NCBI GenBank assembly: GCA_023630585.1
Contig: CM042545.1
Coordinates: forward strand, 27,501 to 91,500
Length of the DNA stretch: 64,000 nucleotides
Direction of reading: 5' to 3'
Origin: Cranoglanis bouderius
Lineage: Eukaryota; Chordata; Actinopteri; Siluriformes; Cranoglanididae
This document shows, piece by piece, positions 22,001 through 34,692 of the stretch. Under the pieces are notes generated by a model. The model had not been told where the DNA came from and searched no databases. It worked only from the letters and a program-made list of their open reading frames with translations. The position numbers and the translations under genes were made by a program. Position 1 is the first letter of the stretch. Each line of letters opens with the position of its first letter.

Positions 22001-24793
22001 CTGTTTCGTGCGCTTTTTCGACTCCAGCTGTTTTGTGTTCGCTTCTTTCGACTCCAGCTGTTTTGTGTTCGCCTTTTCGACTCCAGCTGTTTCTGCGGTG
22101 CATTGTTTAGGCTCCAGCTGTTTCGCTTTCGCTCTTTCGAGTCCAGTTGTGTCGTGTTCTCTCTTTCGACTCCAGATGTTTCGTAAGCGCTCTTTCGACT
22201 CCAGCTGTTTTGTGTTCGCTTCTTTCGACTCCAGCCGTTTTGTGCACTCTCTTTCGACTCCGCCTTTTTCGCGGTTCGCTCTTTCGACTCCAGCTGTTAC
22301 ATGTGTCCTCTTTGACTCCAGCTGTTTCGCGTTCGCCGCTCGACTCCAGCTGTTTCGTGTTCACTCTTTCGACTCCAGCTGTGTCGCGGCTCGCCGTTCG
22401 ACTCCAGCCATTTCGTGTGCTCTTTCTCGACTCCAGCTGTGTCGCGGTTCGCTTCTTCGACCCCAGCTGTTTCGTGTTCGCTCTTTCGACGCCAGCTGTG
22501 TCGCGGCTCGCCTTTCGAATCCAGCTGTTTCGGCTCCAGGCGCTGTGGTCTCTTTCGACTCCAGCTGTGTCGTGACGCGCTGCTTTTTCACCCAGCAGTT
22601 TCGTCCGCCTTCTCTTCGACTCAAGCCGCTTTCAGTTCGGCCTCTTTCGACCAGCTGTATCGCGGTTCGCTCTTTCGACTCCAGCTGTATCGTGTTCGCT
22701 CTTTCGACTCCAGCTTTGTCGTATGCGGCTCTTTCGACTCCAACTGTTTCGTGTTCAGTCTTTCGACTCCAGCTGTTACGCAGTGTGCTCTTTCGACTCC
22801 CGCTGTGTTGTGGTCGCCGACTCCAGCTGTGTCTTGTTCGCTCTTTCAACTCCAGCCGCTTCGTGTTCGCTTTTTCGGCTCCAGCCTTTTTCGTGTGCGC
22901 GCTTTCGACTCCAGCTGTTTCCTGTTCGCTTCTTGACTCCAGCAGTTTCGTGTTCGCTTCTTCGACTTCAGCTGTTTCGTGCATTGTTTAGGCCCAGCTG
23001 TTTCGTGTTCGCTCTTTTGACTCCAGCTGTGTCGTGTTCGCTCTTTCGACTCCAGCCGCTTTGTGCACTCTTTCAACTTCGTCTGTTTCGTGCTCGCCTT
23101 TCGACTCCAGCTGTGTCATGCGCACTCTTTCGACCGCAGCTGTGTCAGTTTGCTCTTTCGACACCCGCCGTTTCGTGGTTCGCTCTTTCGACTCCAGTCG
23201 CTTTCGTGCGCCTTTCGACTCCAGCTGTTTCGTGTGCGCTGTTTCAACTCCAGCTGTTTCGTGTGTGCCCATTAGATTCCAACAGTTTCGTGTACGCTCT
23301 TTCGACTCCAGGTGTTTCGTGTGCATTGTTTAGACTCCATCTGTTTTGTGTTCGCTCTTTCGACCCCATCTGTGTTGTGCTCGCTCTTTCTCGACTCCAG
23401 CTGTTTCAGGTTCGTGATCTTTAGACTCCAGTCAGGTTACGTATATTCGCTATCTTTTCTCTGACTCCAGCTGTTTCATGTGTGCCGCATTCGATTCCAG
23501 CCAGTTTCGTGTACGCTTCTTTCGACTCCAGCTGTTTCGTGTGTTCGCTTCTTTCCTGACTTCCCAGCTGTTTTGAAAGTTCGCTTCTTTCGACTCCAGC
23601 TGTTTCGTAGTGCATTGTTTAGGCTCCAGCTGTGCTTCGTTTTCGCTTCTTTCGAGTCCAGCTGTTTCGGCTCTCCGTGGTTCTGTGCCTCTTCGACTCC
23701 AGATGTTTCGCGGCGCCTTTTCGACCCAGCTGTTTTGTGTTCAGCCTCTTCGACTCCAGCCGCTTTGTGCACTCTCTTTCGACTGGCTCTGTCTCGTGTT
23801 CGCCTTCTTTCGACCCAGCTGTTTCGCATGTGTCGCTCTTTCGACTCCAGCTGTTCTGCGTGGTTCGGCCTTCGCTCGACTCCAGCTGTTTCAAGCTGGT
23901 TCACTCTTTCTGACTCCAGCTGTGTCGTGGCTTCGGCCTTTCCTGACCTCCAGCCGCTTCGCAGGTGCTCTTTTCTCGAATTCCAGCTGTGTCGTGGTTC
24001 GCTTCTTTCTCTCGACCCCAGCTGTTTCGTGTTCGCTTCTTTCGACGCCAGCTGTTTTTAGTCGTATCGTCGTCTTTCCAGTTCTGAATCGCAGCTGTTT
24101 TCCTGACTCCAGGCGCTTGTTTCGTTCGCTTTTCTCTCGACTCCAGCTGTGTCGTCAGACGCTACTTGTTTCGACTCCAGCAGTTTCGGTTCGCTCGCTT
24201 CTTCGACTCCAAGCCGCTTTGCGTGCACTCTCGGCTTCTTTCTGACCCAGCCGAGATCGCGTTTTCAGTTCGCTTCTTTCTCGACTCCAGCTGTGTTCGC
24301 ATGTTCGCCTTCTTTCGACTCCAGCTGTTGTCGTGTTTGCTCTTTCGACTCCCGCTGTCTTCGTTCAGTTCCCCTTTCGACTCCAGCTGCGTTACGCTTT
24401 CAGGTGTTCGCTTTTTCGACTCCGCTGGGCTGTGTTGTGTGGTCGCTTCTTTTCCGACTCCAGCTGTGTCTTGTCTCGCCTTCAACTCCAGCCGTTTCAG
24501 GTTCCTCGCTTCTTTCGGCTCCAGCCTTTTCGTGTGCGCTCTTCGACTCCAGCCGCTTTCCCTGTTCGCCTTCTTTTGACTCCAGCAGTTTACAGTGTCT
24601 GCTCTCTTCGACCTTCAGCTGTTTCATTAAAATGTCCTTCTTTGACTCCAGCTGCTTTCAGTTCGCTCTTTTGACTCCAGCCGTTTCGTGTTCGCTCTTT
24701 TGACTCCTGCCGTTTCGTGCGCTCTCTTTCCAACTCCAGCCGTTCGTGTTCGCTCTTTACGACACCGCCGTTTATTATTTTCGCTCTTTCGAC
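13049..24793 (+). repeat. Satellite subfamily I, left block
   Basis: Marked by variant units GCGTTGTTTCGTCTGCTGCTG (e.g. 13,755, 14,455, 15,830, 16,935), GCATTGTTTAGGCTCC (14,790, 18,590, 19,430), TTTCGGCTCCAGGGGTTTCG or GGCTCCAGGCG (15,490, 16,590, 20,140, 21,030) and GCGCAAAGTTTCGACTCC (15,530, 16,630). Recurrence of these marker sets shows higher-order copies of about 1.1 kb and several kb. From about 16 kb rightwards the 29-bp register is increasingly broken. Confidence 0.8.
16060..24793 (+). other. Low-quality or disordered part of the satellite
   Basis: Unit length and sequence degrade progressively: inserted GG or CG near GTTTCG, TTTCG changed to GCTTCG, GTGT to GCGGT or GCAG, lost bases in TCTTTCG. 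By 23.4-24.7 kb hardly any unit is 29 bp. The change is one-directional toward the N gap and recovers abruptly at about 25,030, which suggests uncorrected long-read sequence. Coordinates and ORFs here should not be trusted. Confidence 0.7.
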
Positions 24794-24893
24794 NNNNNNN
24801 NNNNNNNNNNNNNNNNNNNNNNNNNNNNNNNNNNNNNNNNNNNNNNNNNNNNNNNNNNNNNNNNNNNNNNNNNNNNNNNNNNNNNNNNNNNNN
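24794..24893. other. Assembly gap of exactly 100 N
   Basis: One hundred N bases inside the satellite. A round 100 is the usual placeholder for a gap of unknown size, so the true array may be much longer. Confidence 0.99.
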
Positions 24894-25029
24894 GTCACGC
24901 GGTGTGCGCTTCTTTCGACCCCGCTGTGTCGTGGTTCGCTTCACTTCCGCTGCTCTCGTAGCGCTTTGATTCCAGCAGTTTCGTGGTTCGCCTTTCGACC
25001 CATCTGCTCTCGTGCGCCTTTCTGGGTTC

Positions 25030-28000
25030 GCATCTATTTCGACTCCAGCTGTGCCGTGTTCGCTCTTTCGACTCCAGCTGTTTTGTGTTCGCTCTTTCGA
25101 CTCCACCTGTGTCGTGCGCGCTGTTTCGACTCCAGCCGTTTCGTGTGCTCTCTTTCGACTCCCGCTGTGTCGTGTTCCCTCTTTCGACTCCAGTCGTTTC
25201 TTGTGTGCTCTTTCGACTCCATCTGTTTCGTGGTCGCTCTTTCGACTCCCGCTGTTTCATGTTCGCTATTTCGTCTCCAGCTGTTTCGTGTTCGCTCTTT
25301 CGACTCCAGCTGTGTCGTGCGCGCTGTGTCGACTTCAGCAGTTTCGTGCGCTCTCTTACGACTTCAGCCGTTTCGTGCGCTCTCTTTCGACTCCAGCCGT
25401 TTCGTGCGCTCTCTTTCGACTCCATCTGTTTCGTGTTCGCTCTTTTGACTCCAGCCATTTCGTGTTCGCTCTTTCGACTCCATCTGTTTCGTGTTCGCTC
25501 TTTCGACTCCATCTGTTTCGTGTTCGCTCTTTTGACTCCAGCCATTTCGTGTTCGCTCTTTCGACTCCAGCTGTGTCGTGTTCGCTCTTTTGACTCCAGC
25601 CATTTCGTGTTCGCTCTTTCGACTCCAGCCGTTTCGTGCGCTCTCTTTCGACTCCAGCCGTTTCGTGTGAGTTCTTTCGACTTCCGCTGTTTCGTGTTTC
25701 GCTCTTTGGACTCCAGCTGTTTCGTGTGAGTTCTTTCGACTCCAGCCGTTTCGTGTTCACTCTTTCGACTCCCGTTGTGTCGTGTTCGCTCTTTCGACTC
25801 CAGCTGTGTCGTGTTCCCTCTTTCGACTCCAGCTGTGTCGTGTTCCCTCTTTCGACTCCAGTCGTTTCTTGTTCGCTCTTTCGTCTCAAGCTGTTTCGTG
25901 TTCGCTATTTCGACTCCAGCAGTTTCGTGTTCCCTCTTTCGACTCCAGTCGTTTCTTGTGTGCTCTTTCGACTCCATCTGTTTCGTGGTCGCTCTTTCGA
26001 CTCCCGCTGTTTCGTGTTCGCTATTTCGACTCTAGCAGTTTCGTGTTCGCTATTTCGACTCCAGCTGTTTCGTGTTCGCTATTTCGACTCCAGCAGTTTC
26101 GTGTTCGCTATTTCGACTCCAGCTGTTTCGTGTTCGCTCTTTCGACTCCAGCTGTGTCGTGCGCGCTGTGTCGACTTCAGCAGTTTCGTGCGCTCTCTTA
26201 CGACTTCAGCCGTTTCGTGCGCTCTCTTTCGACTCCAGCCGTTTCGTGCGCAATCTTTCGACTCCAGCTGTCACGTGTGTGCTCTGTCGACTCCAGCTGT
26301 GTCGTGGTCACTATTTCGACTCCAGCTGTGCCGTGTTCGCTCTTTCGACTCCACCTGTGTCGTGCGCGCTGTTTCGACTCCAGCCGTTTCGTGTGCTCTC
26401 TTTCGACTCCCGCTGTGTCGTGTTCCCTCTTTCGACTCCAGTCGTTTCTTGTGCGCTCTTTCGACTCCATCTGTTTCGTGGTCGCTCTTTCGACTCCCGC
26501 TGTTTTATGTTCGCTATTTCGACTCCAGCTGTTTCGTGTTCGCTCTTTCGACTCCAGCTGTGTCGTGCGCGCTGTGTCGACATCAGCAGTTTCGTGCGCT
26601 CTCTTACGACTTCAGCCGTTTCGTGCGCTCTCTTTCGACTCCAGCCGTTTCGTGCGCTCTCTTTCGAGTCCATCTGTTTCGTGTTCGCTCTTTTGACTCC
26701 AGCCATTTCGTGTTCGCTCTTTCGACTCCAGCTGTGTCGTGTTCCCTCTTTCGACTCCAGTCATTTCTTGTGTGCCCTTTCGACTCCAGCCGTTTCGTGC
26801 GCTCTCTTTCGACTCCAGCCGTTTCGTGTGAGTTCTTTCGACTTCCGCTGTTTCGTGTTTCGCTCTTTGGACTCCAGCTGTTTCGTGTGAGTTCTTTCGA
26901 CTCCAGCCGTTTCGTGTTCACTCTTTCGACTCCCGTTGTGTCGTGTTCGCTCTTTCGACTCCAGCTGTGTCGTGTTCCCTCTTTCGACTCCAGCTGTGTC
27001 GTGTTCCCTCTTTCGACTCCAGTCGTTTCTTGTTCGCTCTTTCGTCTCAAGCTGTTTCGTGTTCGCTATTTCGACTCCAGCAGTTTCGTGTTCCCTCTTT
27101 CGACTCCAGTCGTTTCTTGTGTGCTCTTTCGACTCCAGCCGTTTCGTGCGCTCTCTTTCGACTCCATCTGTTTCGTGGTCGCTCTTTCGACTCCCGCTGT
27201 TTCGTGTTCGCTATTTCGACTCTAGCAGTTTCGTGTTCGCTATTTCGACTCCAGCTGTTTCGTGTTCGCTATTTCGACTCTAGCAGTTTCGTGTTCGCTA
27301 TTTCGACTCCAGCTGTTTCGTGTTCGCTCTTTCGACTCCAGCTGTGTCGTGCGCGCTGTGTCGACTTCAGCAGTTTCGTGCGCTCTCTTACGACTTCAGC
27401 CGTTTCGTGCGCTCTCTTTCGACTCCAGCCGTTTCGTGCGCAATCTTTCGACTCCAGCTGTCACGTGTGTGCTCTGTCGACTCCAGCTGTGTCGTGGTCA
27501 CTATTTCGACTCCAGCTGTGCCGTGTTCGCTCTTTCGACTCCAGCTGTTTCGTGTTCGCTCTTTCGACTCCAGCTGTGTCGTGCGCGCTGTGTCGACTTC
27601 AGCAGTTTCGTGCGCTCTCTTACGACTTCAGCCGTTTCGTGCGCTCTCTTTCGACTCCAGCCGTTTCGTGCGCAATCTTTCGACTCCAGCTGTCACGTGT
27701 GTGCTCTGTCGACTCCAGCTGTGTCGTGGTCACTATTTCGACTCCAGCTGTGCCGTGTTCGCTCTTTCGACTCCAGCTGTTTCGTGTTCGCTCTTTCGAC
27801 TCCACCTGTGTCGTGCGCGCTGTTTCGACTCCAGCCGTTTCGTGTGCTCTCTTTCGACTCCCGCTGTGTCGTGTTCCCTCTTTCGACTCCAGTCGTTTCT
27901 TGTGTGCTCTTTCGACTCCATCTGTTTCGTGGTCGCTCTTTCGACTCCCGCTGTTTCATGTTCGCTATTTCGACTCCAGCTGTTTCGTGTTCGCTCTTTC

Positions 28001-31000
28001 GACTCCAGCTGTGTCGTGCGCGCTGTGTCGACTTCAGCAGTTTCGTGCGCTCTCTTACGACTTCAGCCGTTTCGTGCGCTCTCTTTCGACTCCAGCCGTT
28101 TCGTGCGCTCTCTTTCGACTCCATCTGTTTCGTGTTCGCTCTTTTGACTCCAGCCATTTCGTGTTCGCTCTTTCGACTCCAGCTGTGTCGTGTTCCCTCT
28201 TTCGACTCCAGTCATTTCTTGTGTGCTCTTTCGACTCCAGCCGTTTCGTGCGCTCTCTTTCGACTCCAGCCGTTTCGTGTGAGTTCTTTCGACTTCCGCT
28301 GTTTCGTGTTTCGCTCTTTGGACTCCAGCTGTTTCGTGTGAGTTCTTTCGACTCCAGCCGTTTCATGTTCACTCTTTCGACTCCCGTTGTGTCGTGTTCG
28401 CTCTTTCGACTCCAGCTGTGTCGTGTTCCCTCTTTCGACTCCAGCTGTGTCGTGTTCCCTCTTTCGACTCCAGTCGTTTCTTGTTCGCTCTTTCGTCTCA
28501 AGCTGTTTCGTGTTCGCTATTTCGACTCCAGCAGTTTCGTGTTCGCTCTTTCGACTCCAGCAGTTTCGTGTTCGCTCTTTCGACAACCGCTGATTCGTGT
28601 TCGCTCTTTCGACTCCAGCTGTGTCATGCATGCTGTTTCGACTCCAGTTGTGTCGTGTAAGCTCTTTCGACTCCAGCCGTTTCGTGCGCTCTCTTTCGAC
28701 TCCAGCCGTTTCGTGCGTTCTCTTTCGACTCCGGCCGTTTCTTGCGCTCTCTTTCGACTCCTGCCGTTTCTTGCGCTCTCTTTCCACTCCTGCCGTTTCG
28801 TGCGTGCTCTTTCGACTCCCGCCATTTCGTGTTCGCTCTTTCGACTCCCGTTTTGTCATGTTCGCTCTTTCGACTCCAGCTGTGTCGTGTTCCCTCTTTC
28901 GACTCCAGCCGTTTCGTGCGCTCTCTTTCGACTCCATCTGTTTCGTGGTCGCTCTTTCGACTCCAGCTGTCACGTGTGTGCTCTGTCGACTCCAGCTGTG
29001 TCGTGTTCCCTCTTTCGACTCCAGTCGTTTCTTGTGTGCTCTTTCGACTCCATCTGTTTCGTGGTCGCTCTTTCGACTCCCGCTGTTTCATGTTCGCTAT
29101 TTCGACTCCAGCTGTTTCGTGTTCGCTCTTTCGACTCCAGCTGTGTCGTGCGCGCTGTGTCGACTTCAGCAGTTTCGTGCGCTCTCTTACGACTTCAGCC
29201 GTTTCGTGCGCTCTCTTTCGACTCCAGCCGTTTCGTGCGCTCTCTTTCGACTCCATCTGTTTCGTGTTCGCTCTTTTGACTCCAGCCATTTCGTGTTCGC
29301 TCTTTCGACTCCAGCTGTGTCGTGTTCCCTCTTTCGACTCCAGTCATTTCTTGTGTGCTCTTTCGACTCCAGCCGTTTCGTGCGCTCTCTTTCGACTCCA
29401 GCCGTTTCGTGTGAGTTCTTTCGACTTCCGCTGTTTCGTGTTTCGCTCTTTGGAGTCCAGCTGTTTCGTGTGAGTTTTTTCGACTCCAGCCGTTTCGTGT
29501 TCACTCTTTCGACTCCCGTTGTGTCGTGTTCACTCTTTCGACTCCAGCTGTTTCGTGTTCGCTCTTTCGACTCCAGCTGTGTCGTGTTCGCTCTTTCGAG
29601 TCCAGTCGTTTCTTGTGCGCTCTTTCGACTCCAGCTGTGTTGTGTTCCCTCTTTCGACTCCAGTCGTTTCTTGTTCCCTCTTTCGACTCCAGTCGTTTCT
29701 TGTGTGCTCTTTCGACTCCAGCCGTTTCGTGCGCTCTCTTTCGACTCCATCTGTTTCTTGCGCTCTCTTTAGACTCCAGCTGTTTCGTATTCGCTTTTTC
29801 AACTCCAGCTGTTTCGTGTGTGCTCTTATGGCTCCATCTGTTTCGTGCGCGCTCTTTCGGCTCCAGCAGTTTCGTGCGCTCTCTTTCGACTCCAGCTGTG
29901 TCTTGGTCGCTCTTTCGACTCCAGCTGTGTCGTGTTCGCTCTTTCGACTCCAGCTGTGTCGTGTTCGCTCTTTCGACTCCAGCCGTTTCGTGCGCTCTAT
30001 TTCGACTACAGCCGTTTCGTGCGCTCTCTTTCGACTCCAGCTGTCACGTGTGTGCTCTGTCGACTCCAGCTGTGTCGTGGTCACTCTTTCGACTCCAGCT
30101 TTTTCGTGGTCGCTCTTTCGACTCCCGCTGTTTATTGTTCGCTCTTTCGACTCCCGCTGTGTCGTGCGCGCTGTTTCGACTCCAGCAGTTTCATGTGCGA
30201 TCTTTCGACTCCCTCTGTGTCGTGTTCGCTCTTTCGACTCCAGCCGTTTCTTGTGTGCCCTTTCGACTCCATCTGTTTCGTGGTCGCTCTTTCGACTCCC
30301 GCTGTTTTATGTTCGCTATTTCGACTCCAGCTGTTTCGTGTTCCCTCTTTCGACTCCAGTCGTTTCTTGTGTGCTCTTTCGACTCCAGCCGTTTCGTGCG
30401 CTCTCTTTCGACTCCATCTGTTTCGTGGTCGCTCTTTCGACTCCCGTTGTGTCATGTTCGCTCTTTCGACTCCAGCTGTGTTGTGTTCCCTCTTTCGACT
30501 CCAGTCGTTTCTTGTTCCCTCTTTCGACTCCAGTCGTTTCTTGTGTGCTCTTTCGACTCCCTCTGTTTCATGTTCGCTATTACTCCAGCTGTGTCGTGCG
30601 CGCTGTGTCGACTTCAGCAGTTTCGTGCGCTCTCTTACGACTTCAGCCGTTTCGTGCGCTCTCTTTCGACTCCATCTGTTTCGTGTTCGCTCTTTCGACT
30701 CCAGCTGTCACGTGTGTGCTCTGTCGACTCCAGCTGTGTCGTGGTCACTATTTCGACTCCAGCTGTGCCGTGTTCGCTCTTTCGACTACAGCTGTTTCGT
30801 GTTCGCTCTTTCGACTCCACCTGTTTCGTGTTCGCTCTTTCGACTCCAGCTGTGTCGTGCCCGCTGTTTCGACTCCAGCCGTTTCGTGTGCTCTCTTTCG
30901 ACTCCCGCTGTTTCGTGTTCCCTCTTTCGACTGCAGTCGTTTCTTGTGTGCTCTTTTTGGTCGAGCCGTTTCGTGCGCTCTCTTTCGACTCCATCAGTCT

Positions 31001-34000
31001 CGTCTTCCCTCTTTCGCCTCCACCTGTTTCGTCCTCGCTCTTTCGACTCCTGCTGTTTCGTGTTCTCTCTTTCGACTCCAGCTGTTTCGTCTTCGCTCTT
31101 TCAACTCCCGCTGTGTCGTTTTCGCTCTTTCAACTCCAGCTGTTTCGTGCGCTCTCTTTCGACTCCATCTGTTTCTTGTGCGCTCTTTCGACTCCATCTG
31201 TTTCTTGTGCGCTCTTTTGACTTCAGCCGTTTCGTGTGTGCTCTTTCGACTCCAGCCGTTTCGTGTGTGCTCTTTCGACTCCCGCTGTTTCGTGTTCTCA
31301 CTTTCGACTCCAGCTGTGTCTTGTTCGCTCTTTCGACTCCCGCTGTGTCGTGTTCCCTCTTTCGACTCCCGTTGTGTCGTGTTCGCTCTTTCGACTCCCG
31401 CTGTGTCGTGTTCCCTCTTTCGACTCCCGTTGTGTCGTGTTCGCTCTTTCGACTCCAGCAGTGTCGTGTAAGCTCTTTCGACTCCAGCCGTTTCGTGCGC
31501 TCTCTTTCGACTCCAGCCGTATCGTGTTCGCTCTTTCGACTCCAGCCGTTTCGTGCGCTCTATTTTGACTCCAGCCGTTTCTTGCGCTCTCTTTCGCCTC
31601 CAGCCCATTCGTGCGTGCTCTTTCGACTCCCGCCATTTCGTGTTCGCTCTTTCGACTCCCGTTGTGTCATGTTCGCTCTTTCGACTCCAGCTGTGTCGTG
31701 TTCCCTCTTTCGACTCCAGCTGTGTCGTGTTCCCTCTTTCGACTCCAGTCGTTTCTTGTGTGCTCTTTTGACTCCAGCCGTTTCGTGCGCTCTCTTTCGA
31801 CTCCATCTGTTTCGTGGTCGCTCTTTCGACTCCCGCTGTTTCGTGTTCGCTATTTCGACTCCTGCAGTTTCGTGTTCGCTATTTCGACTCCAGCTGTTTC
31901 GTGTTCGCTCTTTCGACTCCAGCTGTGTCGTGCGCTCTCTTTCGACTCCAGCCGTTTCGTGCGCAATCTTTCGACTCCATCTGTTTCGTGTTCGCTCTTT
32001 CGACTCCAGCTGTCACGTGTGTGCTCTGTCGACTCCAGCTGTGTCGTGGTCACTATTTCGACTCAAGCTGTGCCGTGTTCGCTCTTTCGACTCCAGCTGT
32101 GTCGTGCCAGCTGTTTCGACTCCAGCCATTTCGTGTGCTCTCTTTCGACTCCCGCTGTTTCGTGTTCCCTCTTTCGACTGCAGTCGTTTCTTGTGTGCTC
32201 TTTTTGGTCGAGCCGTTTCGTGCTCTCTCTTTCGACTCCATCAGTTTCGTGTTCACTCTTTCGTCTCCAGCTGTTTCGTGGTCGCTCTTTCGACTCCTGC
32301 TGTTTCGTGTTCTCTCTTTCGACTCCAGCTGTTTCGTCTTCGCTCTTTCAACTCCCGCTGTGTCGTTTTCGCTCTTTCAACTCCAGCTGTTTCGTGGGCG
32401 CTCTTTCGACTCCATCTGTTTCTTGTGCGCTCTTTCGACTCCATCTGTTTCTTGTGCGCTCTTTCGACTCCAGCAGTTTCTTGTTCGCTCTTTCGACTCC
32501 CGATGGTTCGTGTGCGCCCTTTCGACTCCGTCTTTTTCGTGTTCGCTCTTTCAACCCCAGCCGTTTTGTGCGCTCTCTTTCAACTCCAGCAGTTTCGTGC
32601 GCTCTCTTTCGACTCCAGCCATTTCGTCTTCGCTCTTTCGACTCCCGTTGTGTCATGTTCGCTCTTTCGACTCCAGCTGTTTCGTATTCGCTTTTTCAAC
32701 TCCAGCTGTTTCCTGTGTGCTCTTATGGCTCCATCTGTTTCGTGCGCGCTCTTTCGGCTCCAGCAGTTTCGTGCGCTCTCTTTCGACTCCAGCCGTTTCG
32801 TGCGCTCTCTTTCGACTCCATCTGTTTCATGTTTATTATTTAGGCTCCAGCTGTTTCTTGTTCGCTCTTTTGACTTCAGCCGTTTCGTGTGTGCTCTTTC
32901 GACTCCAGCCGTTTCGTGTGTGCTCTTTCGACTCCCGCTGTTTCGTGTTCTCACTTTCGACTCCAGCTGTGTCTTGTTCGCTCTTTCGACTCCCGCTGTG
33001 TCGTGTTCCCTCTTTCGACTCCCGTTGTGTCGTGTTCGCTCTTTCGACTCCAACTGTGTCGTGTTCCCTCTTTCGACTCCAGTCGTTTCTTGTTCGCTCT
33101 TTCGTCTCAAGCTGTTTCGTGTTCGCTATTTCGACTCCAGCAGTGTCGTGTAAGCTCTTTCGACTCCAGCCGTTTCGTGCGCTCTCTTTCGACTCCAGCC
33201 GTTTCGTGTTCGCTCTTTCGACTCCAGCCGTTTCGTGTTCGCTCTTTCGACTCCAGCCGTTTCTTGCGCTCTCTTTCGACTCCAGCCCAGTCGTGCGTGC
33301 TCTTTCGACTCCCGCCATTTCGTGTTCGCTCTTTCGACTCCCGTTGTGTCATGTTCGCTCTTTCGACTCCAGCTGTGTTGTGTTCCCTCTTTCGACTCCA
33401 GTCGTTTCTTGTTCCCTCTTTCGACTCCAGTCGTTTCTTGTGTGCTCTTTCGACTCCAGCCGTTTCGTGCGCTCTCTTTCGACTCCATCTGTTTCGTGGT
33501 CGCTCTTTCGACTCCCGCTGTTTCGTGTTCGCTATTTCGACTCCAGCAGTTTCGTGTTCGCTATTTCGACTCCAGCTGTTTCGTGTTCGCTCTTTCGACT
33601 CCAGCTGAGTCGTGCGCGCTGTGTCGACTTCAGCAGTTTCGTGCGCTCTCTTACGACTTCAGCCGTTTCGTGCGCTCTCTTTCGACTCCAGCCGTTTCGT
33701 GCGCAATCTTTCGACTCCATCTGTTTCGTGTTCGCTCTTTCGACTCCAGCTGTCACGTGTGTGGTCTGTCGACTCCAGCTGTGTCGTGGTCACTATTTCG
33801 ACTCAAGCTGTGCCGTGTTCGCTCTTTCGACTCCAGCTGTGTCGTGCCAGCTGTTTCGACTCCAGCCATTTCGTGTGCTCTCTTTCGACTCCCGCTGTTT
33901 CGTGTTCCCTCTTTCGACTGCAGTCGTTTCTTGTGTGCTCTTTTTGGTCGAGCCGTTTCGTGCGCTCTCTTTCGACTCCATCAGTTTCGTGTTCACTCTT

Positions 34001-34644
34001 TCGTCTCCAGCTGTTTCGTGGTCGCTCTTTCGACTCCAGCTGTTTCGTCTTCGCTCTTTCAACTCCCGCTGTGTCGTTTTCGCTCTTTCAACTCCAGCTG
34101 TTTCGTGGGCGCTCTTTCGACTCGATTTGTTTCTTGTGCGCTCTTTCGACTCCATCTGTTTCTTGTGCGCTCTTTCGACTCCAGCAGTTTCTTGTTCGCT
34201 CTTTCGACTCCCGATGGTTCGTGTGCGCCCTTTCGACTCCGTCTTTTTCGTGTTCGCTCTTTCAACTCCAGCCGTTTTGTGCGCTCTCTTTCAACTCCAG
34301 CAGTTTCGTGCGCTCTCTTTCGACTCCAGCCATTTCGTGTTCGCTCTTTTGACTCCAGCCTTTTCGTCTTCGCTCTTTCGACTCCCGTTGTGTCATGTTC
34401 GCTCTTTCGACTCCAGCTGTTTCGTATTCGCTTTTTCAACTCCAGCTGTTTCCTGTGTGCTCTTATGGCTCCATCTGTTTCGTGCGCGCTCTTTCGGCTC
34501 CAGCAGTTTCGTGCGCTCTCTTTCGACTCCAGCCGTTTCGTGCGCTCTCTTTCGACTCCATCTGTTTCATGTTTATTATTTAGGCTCCAGCTGTTTCGGC
34601 TCCAGGCATTTCGTGTGCTCTCTTTCGACTCCAGCTGTGTCGTA
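25030..34644 (+). repeat. Satellite subfamily IIa, first block
   Basis: Defined by units GTGTCGACTTCAGCAG followed by CTCTCTTACGACTTCAGC (25,327; 26,168; 27,358; 27,590; 28,025; 29,158; 30,607; 33,622) and TTCGCTATTTCGAC. The 29-bp register is clean. Higher-order copies are visible: the segment at 25,775 recurs at 26,936 (shift 1,161) and the 26,943 segment at 28,394 (shift 1,451), i.e. 40 and 50 units plus 1 bp. Confidence 0.8.
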
Positions 34645-34690
34645 AATAAGAAATAGAAGACTAAATAAAGAAATAGAGACTCGACTCAAG
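34645..34690 (+). other. Non-satellite filler at a subfamily junction
   Basis: AATAAGAAATAGAAGACT and AATAAAGAAATAGAGACTCG: about 40 A-rich bases unlike any satellite unit, the only foreign sequence inside the array besides the gap. The 59-bp segment before it (34,586-34,644) is repeated after it (34,702-34,760), shifted by exactly 116 bp (four units). It sits at the switch from subfamily IIa to I. Confidence 0.85.
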
Positions 34691-34692
34691 AC

